From: Brienomyrus brachyistius
Lineage: Eukaryota > Chordata > Actinopteri > Osteoglossiformes > Mormyridae
Assembly: GCF_023856365.1 (NCBI RefSeq)
Contig: NC_064538.1
Coordinates: 5,659,832-5,723,831, forward strand
Reading direction: 5' to 3'
Length of the DNA: 64,000 nucleotides
The notes under the pieces are model-generated. The model saw only the letters and a list, made by a program, of their open reading frames with translations. It made no database searches and was not told the origin of the DNA. The position numbers and the translations under genes were made by a program. Shown here in pieces: positions 18,284-40,526 of this stretch. Every line of letters starts with the position of its first letter. Position 1 is the stretch's first letter.

Positions 18284-18289
18284 TTTATT
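18284..18289 (-). terminator. polyadenylation signal of first tuba1a-like gene
   Basis: TTTATT on the plus strand (AATAAA on minus), 91 bases past the stop codon at 18380. Confidence 0.75.
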
Positions 18290-18379
18290 CTCATGAATCA
18301 AATTCAATTACAGATTTGTGTTTCTTGAATCTGACTCCAAGAATATGAGCACTGAGTTGGACGTCATTAAAACACACCC

Positions 18380-21010
<2,631 letters not shown>

Positions 21011-21140
21011 TGTTGGTATTAGGTGGTCTCGTCTTGGTAGGAGATGGAGATGGATCGAGTAGAGCTTCTGAAGCACTTCTTACAGCACGACAGCAAGGAG
21101 GTCGATGTAAGAGAACTTGCCGCACACGGGCGACACTCTC

Positions 21141-21290
21141 TTAATATATACAAGTGTTACCGTAGCGACGAAGTCTGCTGCGTGACTATTGGCCAAATTG
21201 AGGGAAACCTGCCCAGATCTAATTTCTCATTGGATATCAAATATATTTGTAGAATAGGAACCGCCCACTGAAGAGCTCATGGGCGGTTCC
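21141..21290 (-). promoter_or_regulatory. promoter of first tuba1a-like gene: TATA, CCAAT, paired GC boxes
   Basis: On the minus strand, TATATATTAA lies at 21141-21150, CCAAT at 21188-21192, and two GC boxes on the arms of a perfect 10-bp inverted repeat (GGAACCGCCC 21257-21266 and GGGCGGTTCC 21281-21290). The order and spacing fit a start site near 21113 and a 5' UTR of about 100 bases. Confidence 0.8.
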
Positions 21291-21296
21291 GGGGAG

Positions 21297-21840
21297 CAGT
21301 GGATGCCAGTGCCCCCGTGACTACATGCATGGTCCCCCCCTGTGCCCCCCCTAAATATGTATGCTACTTGAGTCTGAAATAATTATGTAATTTTATTTTA
21401 ATAATCTTACTATTATAATCACTATTATTATAATTTACATTTATACATGTGGGCTAACATTTTGTGCGCTGGGAACAGGCGAAACACAAACGTAAGCACA
21501 TTTTCTTGACCCTCTCTTAACGAGGGTGCGCTGCGTGGTCGAAACGCTTCGGTCGGTGAAAAGCAAAGTTAACGACAGAAAAAATAATCAAGCTTGTGGA
21601 AGCAGGATGGTATAAAGACATATCAGAATGAGTTACATATTTGTAAAAGCTGTAAATTGTGACTGTAAAGCATTGCACAAATGGCATTGGTTTTCAAAAT
21701 TGACTTTTGCTTCTTAATGCTGACAATCTATATAAGTAATATTTGGAAGTCATTATGGTCAAATACATCTGCCCCCCCTAACAGAACAACTGCCCCCAGT
21801 CTGCTCCCTCCCCTGTTGAAATTTTCTAGAACCTCCACTG
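21297..21840. mobile_element. probable hAT-type MITE
   Basis: The left end begins CAGTGGATG and the right end is the inverted CAGTGGAGG followed by TTCTAGAAAATTTC. Both sides carry C/G-rich stretches typical of a common fish non-autonomous hAT family. No matching 8-bp duplication is visible, so the exact ends are uncertain. It abuts the upstream GC boxes of the tubulin promoter. Confidence 0.55.
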
Positions 21841-22927
21841 GACGAGCTTCCATATATCTCGATAATCGTCTTAGAGCTACACAAAATAGTTTGCATTTAT
21901 ATTAATACAAAAGTTAATCAATACGGCTAACGTTTTTTCTGAATGTTAAAACTATTTTATTTTGCATAGTCGTTTTTTATTCTTCAGGAGAAGGTAATCT
22001 TAAATTAACTTATAAATGTAAGAAAAGTTTCTAGTTTCTTTTCACTAACCCTGTACAAATAGTGCCTTAGTTTAATTTTTGTAAAACTGTTTTTGTCAAC
22101 ATATACATTTACATTTATTTTACACATATTATTTTTCTCAGTTTTATTATATATTTGTTGAAATAATTAAAGTATTAGGTAAAAACACAATTAAGTATTT
22201 TACAGCTATTACAGGAGCTCTGTTACCAATATTTATTGTCAAATTTTCTAGCTATTGTAGGCCTTCAATACATGACAGATTGACTTTGAACGGTCATTTA
22301 ATTTATCAGTCAACCCTATACTGAAATACAATATAATGAAAATTCTTAATGATGTCCTTTTAACTGTTTTGGTAAAACATTTGGTCAAACTGTAGAGTAA
22401 GAGAAAACACAGATTACAATGAAATAATGCACGAAGATGTAATGATACAGGGCTGAGCACAGAGAACCCCCAACCCCCCCAAAACCCATTTCCCAGACCC
22501 CAGTGGTTGCTCGGAGATGAATAGTTGCTTAGATACCAAAGAGTATCCCGGAGATAATGCACAACCTCCCATAAAGCTTTTATCAGTAAGTCATGTGACC
22601 CATACAGAATGGCAGAAGGCAGCTGCCTCAATGGGGGAAGTGAGGAGTCTTCTTCCAGTCTACAGGACCTGTGGAGGATTCCCCGTATATTATCCATACC
22701 GTACGTGGAAATCCATCTCCTAATCATCATGTTTGTTCTGCCAATCATCTATTAAGATAAAAACATTTTCTGCCTGGAAATCTGGCTGTCAATCCTGCCT
22801 CTCTTTTATTATCAATATTTAACACAATTTTTCATGCTGATGGTCATTTCATTCATGCTCTTGGAAAATCACCAGACTACTCTCACATTATCTCTTTGCT
22901 TTGACACTTTATTTAGTCAATCATGTT

Positions 22928-22966
22928 TTGCTACTTGTTTGCTACTTGTTTGCTACTTGTTTGCAC
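22928..22966. repeat. short tandem repeat, 11-bp unit
   Basis: Direct copies of TTTGCTACTTG in tandem. Confidence 0.85.
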
Positions 22967-24964
22967 TCCTGCCTCTATTGCAATTTTGCTTTGAACCCTC
23001 CGAAAATAACTACAACTATTAGTTTCTTTGCATATTTGCAAGAAATTAGGAGATGCATTTTTAAATATTTAAATATGACACGGAACAGCATGGAGGCCTT
23101 ATTCCCTTATTCATAAAATGTCTTTCATTAAAATAAAGCACGATAGAATTGTTGATTCCAGCTGTTCTCAAAAGCAGCTAAGTCACTTCCTTGCATCCCA
23201 GGTTGTTGCCAATAACAATGGTAGTTCTATGGTAACAGTCGCTAGGGCTCATAATAACTTCAGTTTTCAGGCTTCGGGAATTCCTGCCAAACAGCACCAA
23301 ATGCCTTTTCTATCAAAGCTGTTGTACATGGACCAAAAACCTGAACGCAACACATGAGAACATCATGCTAAATGACTTTTCTATAAATGAGCCTGAGTGT
23401 TTGTTTCTCCAGATGAATATCAGTAATTTTGGCCTTTACGCGATAAAGTTCTGACCCAGGAAAGATGATGTTCTCAGGCTTCCTGTTTTCTGCTGACATG
23501 CCTTCACTGCTGCCAACAGCAGTCAAGCAAAACGAGCTCCGTCCATGTTGTACTCATTGTTTTCCTTGGATTTAGAGAGCTGACTAGCTTGTCTTTGCTG
23601 ACGTCCGGAAACCTGTGAATTAATGCTGCCAGTGGAGAATACATTGAACTCTGCGTTATTTATCTGCTACAAGAAAAGCTACCCTTACTGCACTTGCCAC
23701 ATACAAAAGATTAAGGTTGTTTAAACAGAGCATGAAAGACAGTTACGCTTCAAAGCTGCATTATTCTATGGCAAACCTATTAGCCTACAACTCAAAAATC
23801 CTGACCTGTGAGTGTATGAACAATATCCAGAAAAAATAGCCACTCCCATGAGAATCACCCCCCGCCGCCCCCAGTCCACATCCACAGCTGCTCAAATGGC
23901 TCCTTATGCTGCAGCTGCCTGAATTGTCCGGCCCAAGGGCTAGGCCCCATGCTGGCCTTCCGCCACCCTGCTGTCCGGCAACCATCTCAGTTATACTGAA
24001 CATCCCCCGCCCCTCACATACTGATCATTGCTGTTCCATTTAACTGTTAGAGCTTTTTGAACGTTTGCTGGCACCAAGGCACAAAGCAGACCCTGATTTC
24101 TGTCATTTCTTCAGATCTAAGGTGGGTTCATTAGTGTGACCTGTCATTGTACTGGGGGGGATTCACGTTACCCCTCCCGTTAAATATGTCAATTATGTAA
24201 TGGAAGGACTTAGAAATATAGAATTCAAGATCAAAACCAAAGGCAGCCATTGCTATAAGTAAGTGAATTATTAACAAATATGCCATTTGACAAACTTCTG
24301 TGATATAGTTATTAATTACTTTCCTCCATCTGGCTGTAGCTGATCTCGTTCCCATTCTCAGCAGCCATATGAATGTTCTGTGTTTCCAAATGGTAAGATG
24401 AAGGCTGCTGAAGAATTTTACTCAGCTGTCTCTGCAGTTCCTTCAGCTTCGGCTATGCTTTTGTCACGTTTTAATGTACGGTACTGAGACACAGAAAGTG
24501 AGTTTCACTAGATTTGTTAATTACCAGACCAGGACAGTGACACGATGGTCACGTGACCGCATACAGTTGAATGACATCATTGGCGTGATATCTGGGACAA
24601 AGAGGGTGGTCATGCTGTAGGGGGTTTGGGGACTGCTGTGAAACAGAAAGCTAGTGGTACACTACCTTGATTATCACAATACTAATTCAACATTAATTTT
24701 AAATCTCAAGCGTTAACATTGAGAATTCTTAAGAATTTCACAATTTTATCTACAGTATAGCAGCGTGGACAAAAACACAAACATACGATCAAAATACCAA
24801 ACTAACGATTCCCTTGCAGAGAATTCAGAATGCGCACTTATAAAATGTAGCAGCACACAGCATGAACTACAAGTTATTTTGTTAAAATAAAGGCTATAAA
24901 CATGGTTTTTGGCTGTGGTCTCTCTTTGGTGTTAAGTGACACTTATGGATTCTGACTGGGGTGG

Positions 24965-24965
<1 letters not shown>

Positions 24966-24997
<32 letters not shown>
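24966..24997 (+). repeat. poly-G tract (32 G)
   Basis: An uninterrupted run of 32 guanines as assembled. It could form a G-quadruplex, and its length is likely to be imprecise in the assembly. Confidence 0.95.
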
Positions 24998-24998
<1 letters not shown>

Positions 24999-25769
24999 GA
25001 TGTGAATCAATACCATTCCTATTATATACCATCTTGCCAACTGTGATGAGACAGATGTCCTGTTTGCCCTTAAGCAGGAAGCCCTAGCTATATGGGCAAT
25101 ATACTGTATGTATACAAGGATGTACATATATATGTATATATTGCAGAAACGACATATTGCACTTTTATTTCACAAAATTCAGCAAGAAATGAGTTGCTAT
25201 GTCAGCTTTTATACTGCAAAAGGGGAAACTGGATCACCCTGTGCCACCTTCTGCCCATTATCCTGGTGGAATGGCCCCCTCTGAAGAACGTGGAGTTTAG
25301 GGTTTACCTCTCCTTTCCTTTCACAAGTCACTTTTTTCAAGACTCTTTTCTCAAAAACCTTTTTCCATAACCACAGCAAATGAATCTATATAAACTTCTA
25401 TCGCAAACTGTTTTTTTCCCCCCCGGAAGTTTAATATTTTATGTCAGTTTGCTTGTTTGGAAATGTGTGTAATTGAAATGAATTGTATATGAGCAATAGA
25501 AACACTTTGGCCACATCAAAGGCCAAGAAAAATTACGTATTGAAAAGTATGAAATTTCGATAGAAATGTAGGGAAATCAAAAAGGTTAAGAAATGTTTTA
25601 TAAAAAAACAATTACGAAAAATTATAGAAATGTTTTATGATGGCACTTTCTAAACTTAATATAAATGTTTATTAAATGACAGGTTTTAAAAAAAAAAATG
25701 GTGCAGTTAAGTCTAATTAACTGAACCAGCGTCAGATTGGGACACCATAGAAGGGAAAACTTCAGAGAA

Positions 25770-26093
25770 GAAATTTCCAATCATTCTGGTCAAAATGGTT
25801 CAGGTCCAGCAAAGCATCTTCTCAACAGATGGCGCTTGCAGCTGCACCTCAGATCCATTCCTCGCTGCACAAAGCGCATCTCAGCCTGGTGGGTTCCTGG
25901 TTCCCGGTGCTGGCCGGTCCTGCCCGGCATTGCCCCTCCCCGCTCGGTTCCAGGCTGCAGCGATACACGCTTCATTAGAAGCGGAGTTACATGCAGGACT
26001 CCTCAGTGCACGCGCATCCGACCCCATTGTTGCAGTAAGGAAGCCAGATATACTTGCCTTTCCGCTCCATCCTTGATCACCTGAACACCAACC
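25770..26093 (+). promoter_or_regulatory. GC-rich probable promoter/5' UTR of second tuba1a-like gene
   Basis: A GC- and CpG-enriched stretch directly upstream of the proposed ATG, with CCCGGCATTGCCCCTCCCCG as a GC-box-like motif near 25922-25941. No convincing TATA box, so it may be a TATA-less promoter. Confidence 0.45.
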
Positions 26094-29348
<3,255 letters not shown>

Positions 29349-29503
29349 GGGCTTGTGTGAAATATGAAAAATAGACACCTTTTCAGTGGGTTTAGCTCAC
29401 AACATCCCTTAGGTTCTAGTATTGCATTTCACTGTGTCCGTTGTATGATGTCTATCTGACTGTACTACATTAACAGTATGATTTCCAAATGAATTGCTCT
29501 CCA

Positions 29504-29509
29504 AATAAA
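29504..29509 (+). terminator. polyadenylation signal of second tuba1a-like gene
   Basis: AATAAA 155 bases after the stop codon, followed by a T/GT-rich stretch. Confidence 0.85.
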
Positions 29510-29762
29510 GCTGTTTATGTAATCAGCTCTCTGTGCATCTCCGTTAAATACATTCACTCATGCTTATTTTCAGTGTTTTAGCATTGACATACATAACATT
29601 GCACATTCATCTTCCAAATGAATTATCTGTTACTTTTTGTCATTTACTAATTTACTAAATGACTTAATATAATTTATTTTCAGGCCTGTACCTAGGAAAA
29701 TGTATTGTATGATGTATGATTGTGTTTATGTACTGGAATCACGTTATTTTAAGACAGAAGAT

Positions 29763-30048
29763 GGCACAGTGCTCATCACTGTCACCTCACACCTCTGGGA
29801 CCTGGCTTTGAGTCTTGCCAAAGCTCCATGTGTGTGGAGTTTCTCCCCGTGTCGTCGTGGGGTTTCCTGAACCTGCTTGTGCTACTCAGGGTCACAGGGC
29901 TCTGGACCCTATCCTGGAGACCATGGGTGCAAAGCAGGGAACAACCCAGGATGGGGTGCCAAACCATTGGAGGAAACACAAACCATTCATACACACATTC
30001 ACACCAACAGACAATTTGGTGCCTCATAAGGAAAACTGGCTACCTTAA
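29763..30048 (+). mobile_element. degenerate SINE copy
   Basis: It carries the head-to-body motif of the ATGG-tailed SINE (CACCTCACACCTCTGGGACC and GTGTCGTCGTGGGGTTTCCT), then a body part in the opposite orientation. It is either rearranged or made of two copies. Confidence 0.7.
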
Positions 30049-30439
30049 GCCTCCCGAATGTTTAACTGCCTTCAAGGGCGTACCTAGGAATTCTGGGCTA
30101 TCTCACAAAATTTTATGGATTCAAGGACAAACCTACGTATGATAAGTAATCAAAGATTCAAAAACATTAAATTGTTTAACTATATTTCTGTCACAATACT
30201 GACCACCTCCTTTATTTGACAAACGAACAAAGATCTTTCTTCTATATCGGTCATGGGTGGCCTCTCTTCTGTGTACAGTGAACGAGTTTGGATGGATATT
30301 TCCTGCCGCACTGAGAAATCAAGAAATGGTTTATATTAACGGGAAAAAAAACACTTGGATTCAACAAAATATTACTGTCTACATTTATAAGTCAGCACAA
30401 AAGGACCCTCATTCTGTGTTCACTTTCAAAATAAATAAA

Positions 30440-30471
<32 letters not shown>

Positions 30472-31195
30472 AAATGACAAATGAGAATGGAATCTTCGGT
30501 GAAAATAGGAAAATGTATTTTTCATAAGAAATAATTAATTTTTACATAAACCTACATTGTGGTGAGATTTCTCGATGCACTTATGGACAGCAGCAGTAAA
30601 GACGCTTTGTCATCCATCGTTATGGCAATACCACCAGACCTAAGCCGTTGGTCAAATTAATTCAAAATACATGTTAAAAACGTGTCCGGAACCACAGAAT
30701 GGCCAGAAATACTAGTTCTACTTATGAAGATACATTTCATAACGTAGGATAATAGGACGTTTTCTCTTATCGTAGCCCAGTTGTTCTTCGGTAGCCACAA
30801 GAGGCATAAACACAATTCAATACAATAAAACAAACAAACAAAAAAAAACAGTGCTAAGATTACATTCTTGCATATCGTGTGTAGTTTATATATCGGCAGT
30901 ATTACCCAGTTTGACCCATGTGAGGAATTACGCTATTTAATTACGCTATTCAGTATTATATAAGGCCTAATAAACCAAATTCTGGATGTTTCGTTCTTCG
31001 CGGGGTCCGTTATTTGGGTAAAAATCTACAAATTCCTTCTTTTAAATACAATCCCAACCGACATTTTAGTAAATTTACACAAATTTCTGCCGTCTAAAGC
31101 ATTACATTTTATTATTCATATTTTTTCCCACAGCCAGCAGAGTTTGGGGAGTAACCCTAACACATTAATGTATGCTGGCCCGGCCCTCTGCGCTC
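30049..31195. other. intergenic, no gene identified
   Basis: AT-rich DNA with a GATA microsatellite at 30440-30470. Nothing else recognised up to the promoter of the tuba1b-like gene. Confidence 0.5.
30440..30470. repeat. GATA microsatellite
   Basis: About seven tandem TAGA/GATA units. Confidence 0.95.
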
Positions 31196-31198
31196 CGC

Positions 31199-31204
31199 TA
31201 TAAA
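31199..31204 (+). promoter_or_regulatory. TATA box of tuba1b-like gene
   Basis: TATAAA in a GC-rich setting (CCGCTATAAACCGC). An initiator-like CCTCAGTTAC lies about 30 bases downstream near 31226-31235, giving a 5' UTR of about 120 bases. Confidence 0.8.
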
Positions 31205-31349
31205 CCGCAGTGCCGCCGCTGCCCGCCTCAGTTACTGCGACGACTCTTAGCTGTCGGTCCGAGTAACATCATTTCCTTTAGAGCAGTTACAAGGGAGCCT
31301 TTATTTTCTTCTTTCTTTATTTCCTTATCGCTTCTCTCTTTCAGAAAAC

Positions 31350-35094
<3,745 letters not shown>

Positions 35095-35339
35095 AAATAT
35101 CTTGTCAAACAGTGCAGCACATCTTGGTCAGAATTTAAATCTCAGCTGTTCTTCGTATGGTAGTTTAGAGAACTTAGTAGTGCTATCAAACATGAAACAT
35201 GTAGATTGGTGTCTGTTGGCTACATATGGTGATGGAAATGTGTTGTAGTTTGAAAAGAGGTGCTAGTTGTTATGGAATATGTTGTATTCTCCATGCACAC
35301 TCAACTTTTACAATTTTGGCTCATCATCTGTTGGTGTAT

Positions 35340-35345
35340 AATAAA
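35340..35345 (+). terminator. polyadenylation signal of tuba1b-like gene
   Basis: AATAAA 245 bases after the stop codon, followed by a GT-rich stretch. Confidence 0.75.
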
Positions 35346-35612
35346 TTATGTTGTCACTGTTCAAAGTTCCAGGTATTTTTCTTACCGAAATTCAATTTAA
35401 ATGGTAAACTGTGAATATGACTTCAGCCCTTCAAGGTGTAATATCCCAATTACTCTGGAAAGCTAACTTACAGTAGCAAAGACATCAGCTTACCATGTAC
35501 GCTACTGTAAAACACTCTCTGTCCGTTGTAGTTTCAGAAACAGTAAGTAAATTGTGTATATTCTCGGGACACGAACGAAATAAGCTAGATTAAGGCGGAC
35601 ACAACATGGCAC

Positions 35613-35964
35613 GGGGGGGCGGCATGGTGGTGCACTGTTGCCTCACACCTCTGGGACCCGGGTTCGAGTCTCCGCCTGTGTCACCTGTGTGCAGAGTTTC
35701 ACATGTTCTCCCCATGTCGTCGTGGGGTTTCCTCCGGGTACTCCAGTTTCCCCCCACAGTCCAAAAACATGCTGAGGCTAATTGGAGTTGCTAAATTGCC
35801 CTTAGGTGTGCATGTGTGAGTGAGTGGTGTGTGAGTGTGCCGTGCGATGGGCTGGCCCCCCATCCTGGGTTGTTCCCTGCCTCGTGCCCATTGATTCCGG
35901 GATAGGCTCCGGACCCCCTGCAATCCAGTAGGATAAACGGTTTGGAAAATGGATGGATGGATGG
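35613..35964 (+). mobile_element. full-length tRNA-derived SINE with ATGG tail
   Basis: The head GGCGGCATGGTGGTGCA resembles an A-box region, and GGTTCGAGTCT is a clear B-box. The body ends in GGATAAACGGTTTGGAAAAT and ATGG repeats. It is flanked by a perfect 10-bp target duplication, AACATGGCAC, at 35603-35612 and 35965-35974. Relatives lie at 16104, 29763, 36636, 53360 and 55351. Confidence 0.92.
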
Positions 35965-36635
35965 AACATGGCACAGGAATGCTTCCTGTTATCAAACTAT
36001 GTCCTCTTGTGGTTGAAGTTGATAACTACACCCTGAATAGTAAATCCGTGTGAACCTTTAAACACCTTACGTTATAGCTCAGATGTAATTTGATTAGCAT
36101 GATTCAGTTATTATAGAGATAAGTAACAATTAAACATATTACATTGATCAAAATTATACCTCAAAAATATCTGCAGTTAATAATTATATATAAAAAAAAT
36201 GTGTTTGCAGGGCCTATAGTATGGGCAGTGAACTATACTAATATAGAGACACAGAACTTTATAAAGTGATATCAAATCACCATGTTTGCAAACAATTACC
36301 CAGGTCACCCTCACAGATTCCCTCGAAAAAAATCGTAGGTGCTTCTAAGTAATATAACTTACAGTGAAATCCCAAATATTAAATCTGTTTCCATAATAGC
36401 TTTACACAGCCTTGTGAAATTTTACGTAATTTTCATATAGCTTGCAAGCTCATCGTTTTGGTGCAAATTCCAGGATTCGTATCTCCTTTGATATGGCACG
36501 TACGGCTTGCAACTCTGCGACTAGGGCTAACTCGTCTGTAGAATTCAAAAATATACTCAGAGCAGCAGCTGCATCTTATGTAGTTTTCTTCTTACAGGGC
36601 TCTGAAAATGGCCAACATTTCAAAAGTTTCGAGAG

Positions 36636-36678
36636 CTTGACCCTGAATCGGACAGGGCAGAAAATGACTGGATGGATG
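36636..36678 (+). mobile_element. 5'-truncated SINE tail
   Basis: GACCCTGAATCGGACAGGG followed by ATGG repeats matches the tail of the copy at 55351-55690. Confidence 0.6.
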
Positions 36679-36805
36679 GGTGCAGTAACAGTGTATTACT
36701 GTTATAGGAGTGTCACAGTAATTTATTTAAATGTTCCTGTTTTCATCTCCTCGTTTGACTATGTGGGCGGTTAACCATCATTTTCATATTTTTACCATGT
36801 ATGTA

Positions 36806-37338
36806 CAGTACTGTGCAAAAGTCTTAGGCAGCCCAAAGAAATGTTTAAAGCTGTTTATCTGTGTAGCAAGTGTACTTTGGCTTAGAACAAAAAAAACACA
36901 ATTTAACATTAGAACATGTGCAAATTAAGAGTAACACAATAAAAACTAGTAATAATTTCTTCTGTTTTCTACAAAGTTACTGATATCAAGTTGGATGGCT
37001 AGATGAACACCGTTTCAGTTCCCAAACTTCTCCTCAGGTACACCTCAGCCGTTCCATATTTTTGTTAAATTTCACCAACAGCTCAGTTAAATAATTAATT
37101 ATATTGGTTTAAAAAGTCAGTGACAGATTGACTAGCTGTATGAGGTGTGCTAGTGGCCAAGTCAAAAAATACATGGCTGCACTGGACGGTCGCTGCAAAT
37201 ACTAGGATGATTTTAGCAGAGGTTCTGACATGGCTGAGCTGACACACTTTGACAGGCATCATATCATAGTTTTACACCAACAGGAGGATAATCTAAACAT
37301 CACTTTCTTTGCCTGCCTAAGACTTTTGCACAGTACTG
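36806..37338. mobile_element. Tc1/mariner-like MITE
   Basis: The ends are perfect inverted repeats beginning CAGTACTGTGCAAAAGTCTT and continuing about five more bases. They are flanked by TA on both sides, the mariner-type target duplication. The 533-bp interior has no transposase frame. Confidence 0.9.
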
Positions 37339-38420
37339 TACATAATCTGAAGACGATCTGACGAAAATTTTATGTTGTTGCTAAGCTTCCTTCTTTTTAT
37401 AAAGAATGAGCTGTGATGCTCTCGATGCTGTACAAATTCAACCAAAACCAAATATTACATAGTTCACAGCTTTGGAATTGTCACATAGACGTGACAAACT
37501 GTAGTAGTATGATGGACAAAATGACGCTTCATGGACCATTTGATACATTTTTGACCCCACTACGGGGTGCTCTCTGTTCAAGAAGGGTATCATTTTGTCT
37601 GTTGCTGAACTGAACTATATTATTGATGTCATCATATGGGATGAACACAGGGGGAGTCGTTTTACTGCTTTTAAGAAAATTTTTTCTACAATAATAAACA
37701 ATAGGGGTGAAATTTCATTCACCCCTTAACCTCAGTGTGAAAGGCAGACTGCTTTTATGACAATTCTTAAACTATATAATTTGTGTGATGTTCTCAAAGA
37801 CACTCATGACTTAATATCACAATTTGTTAGTAAGAAAAAAACCGTGAAATTGGAAAAATGTGCTCCAGTTTGCTCAGATGGAATTTTAAATAGATTAAAT
37901 TTTCAGGTGTTAGTGCCAAAGAATTGTCCAGTGCAGTAGAATGGCTGAATGGCTTTAATACTGTCAGCTCTGGAGAGACACGCAATCCACTAGAGAGCAA
38001 AACTTGTATGATTAGGAATGAAACCTTGGATTGTCCGTGGCTACATTTGAAAACAGGTGGAGTTAGAAAACGGAGGCTGTTGTAGGTGGAGTGTAATCAC
38101 CAGCGCACTCTAGAGGAAGCAGAGGTACATTTTTTTTTCTGTTACATGGTTACTCAATGTTCTGTGTTGTTCACAATCCAACGCATAACTTATGGTCCAG
38201 AAAAATGTCTCCCTTCCACTAAAATCCCTATTCTGAGTCCCATAATACATGATTCTGACAAGCACTTCAGGAAGGAAGTCAGCTAGCAAATTACTCCTGT
38301 ATACATGTATTTGAAAATATAACTCTTAGGTCATTTGTCCTCATGAATGCAGTGGTAACTTATAAAAAGAAATGAAAAACATAGAAGAACAAAAATTCCA
38401 AAAGTAGGCAGTGTAGCATC

Positions 38421-38468
38421 ACTGGAAAGCAGCAGCACTGGAAAGCAGCAGCACTGGAAAGCAGCAGC
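38421..38468. repeat. 16-bp unit tandem repeat, three copies
   Basis: Three exact copies of ACTGGAAAGCAGCAGC. Confidence 0.95.
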
Positions 38469-39200
38469 ACATGATAAAATACTCACAGACTCTGGAGCCG
38501 TTTCCAGACAATGGCATGTTGTCTAAATAATAAAAAGGACCTTTAGCAGGCTGGTTTGTTAACTAACATCTCAGACGGAAATTAATTAAATACATTGCAC
38601 AATGTTTTCTATGATCTGTCACCACAGTATTTGCTGTAGAAATGTGTGTGTTTGGTCATGGCTTAAGAGCATGTCTGCCCTGGTGTCTGCTTTCAGAACT
38701 GAAAAGGCTGGGCTGGGTTCACAGTGATAAGCGGCTCAGGTTCCTCGACTGACCGACGTCGATTTTTAACAAGTAGCTAAAGCCATTTGCTCTCCTAAAA
38801 ATTTCTGAATTACAGCTGGAGTTTGCAGACGCGGTACTGAATTGCTGAGGAGAATGATATTGCTCCTCAAATGTATTTAAAGAGCAATAGATGGTCTCTA
38901 CTGCCGCCTAAGGGACACTAATGACTTTAGATTTACTCAATTTTTTGTAGATATTCTGAATCACATGAACAAAATATACATACATACTATGCCGGAGAGT
39001 GAACTGCCTGTGATGAACTTTTTAGATTTACTCCAATTACAAGACACATTTTGAAAGTAAAAGATCAAAATTATTATGACACATTGTACCAATATAATGA
39101 CAATGTTTACAAACCAAATGGATGTATCAACTATAGAAAGACCTATATACTGGAATCAGTAAGAAATTATATTTTAATTTCATTCCACATTAATCTTATC

Positions 39201-39373
39201 CAGGAAGGGCTGCTGTATATGCTGGTTTTCACTGCAACTCCTTAATTAGATTACTAATTAGGGGACTGATTGGCTGACGAGTCCTCGCACCTGGGTTTGA
39301 GCAGTTGACCTAAAGGTTATCCCAAAAACCCACATACACACCGGCCCTTTGCAGATAAGGCTGCCCACCCCTG
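39201..39373. mobile_element. hAT-like MITE
   Basis: The left end CAGGAAGGGCTGC and the right end GCTGCCCACCCCTG are imperfect inverted repeats of the CAGGGGTGGGC type. The interior resembles a common fish element (TTAATTAGATTACTAATTAG). The 8-bp flanks do not match, so the copy is probably old. Confidence 0.6.
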
Positions 39374-40526
39374 ATATATATGTTTACATAATAATAACAC
39401 AAGTGCTACTTTTAATTATTAATGTTTTTTAGCTTTTGCACAGTGCATGAGTGGAATGTCCATACTCCAAAGTTGTTTAATTAGGTGAAGGACTTTCAAT
39501 GCCACACATTTGCCTCTCCTTGCTTTCAGCCCTTGCCAAAAGGAAACAGAGGTGACTCATCTCATTCTCTAGTAAATAGTAGAAATTTCCAGTAAACTAT
39601 AGTCGTTTTTTGGAGTCTTAAGACTGTGAGATGTTTTGTCGAAGATTCTGAAGCTGCTGTTTTCCCACGACCGAGTTATTTTCTGATTCCTACTGCTTTT
39701 GCTCATGAGTATCCTCGCCTTCTTCAGCCAACATCGAATTCTTTCAGTTTATCATTCCTCTAAGATGTGACGTGAGCTTGGTCTCCTCTCGGCCTCTGCG
39801 GATATGGCGTCTTACTCTGGTATCTGCCCTAAAGTCATGTCTTCTTGACCATTATGAGAGGAGAGTTGACAAGGTCACACTGGACTTCTTGAGTCTGTCC
39901 ACCTGTCGTATTTTACTTTTTAATTTTTATTCCTGGATAATTGGTCTTGTCTCCCTGTGTTTCCCTTTATATTATACACGAATACACAGGTGTTACGTTA
40001 CGTAGTGTCTCATAAAATTTGTGTGTATTATTTCTCTGTACAGCTTATGGTTCCTGAAACCACACCTGAAATGCTCTCTATGCCGTCGTCCTTCTCATGG
40101 TCATCTGATGGCCATTAGTGTCACTACATCCAAAATGTCAGCCTTATGTTTCTGGATTTATGATTCTGCTGAAACGTTTTGATCCACCAAAGCAGATACA
40201 GAAAACTTAAGACATGGCGCAGCTTACAAGCTCACTGGTGCCAGCTGAATATTGGGTGGCTTTAGTGGGAGCAACAAAAGCACCTACAGCCTTTAAGAAA
40301 TGTATCACCTTCATAGCCTTGTTTTATAGGTACATCTTATTATACGCATTAAATTAGCATTAAATATAATTGTCGTTCGGTTATATTTTCACTGCAAAAT
40401 CAGGAACAGCAAACAGACGTGAAAAGTGAAGTTTCTGTTGCTGCTCCTGGTTGCAAAAATGTCAGAATGAGAAGGCAGACTGAGCCGTGTGGCCCCTCCC
40501 ACAGAGACGTTCCGGCCCACCCCTGG

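Larger units (their letters stand above)
21841..25730. other. intergenic space between the divergent tubulin pair
   Basis: No exon chain or RNA gene recognised. It holds a short tandem repeat at 22928-22966 (three or more copies of TTGCTACTTG-like units), a GC-rich patch at 23850-24010 and a 32-base G run at 24966-24997. An open frame of 166 codons on the minus strand (22248-22748) matches no family. Confidence 0.5.
35975..40500. other. intergenic space between tubulin cluster and slc26a9
   Basis: No gene recognised. It holds a SINE tail (36636-36678), a Tc1-like MITE (36806-37338), a 16-bp tandem repeat (38421-38468) and a hAT-like MITE (39201-39373). The remainder is AT-rich with only short, unrecognised open frames. 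Confidence 0.55.

Noticed and set aside
22248..22748. Open frame of 166 codons on the minus strand in the divergent intergenic space
   Set aside because: No recognisable domain, low-complexity hydrophobic stretches, and no splice or promoter context; long enough to occur by chance.
38421..38468. CRISPR-like short repeats
   Set aside because: Three directly abutting 16-bp units without spacers in a vertebrate genome; a plain tandem repeat.
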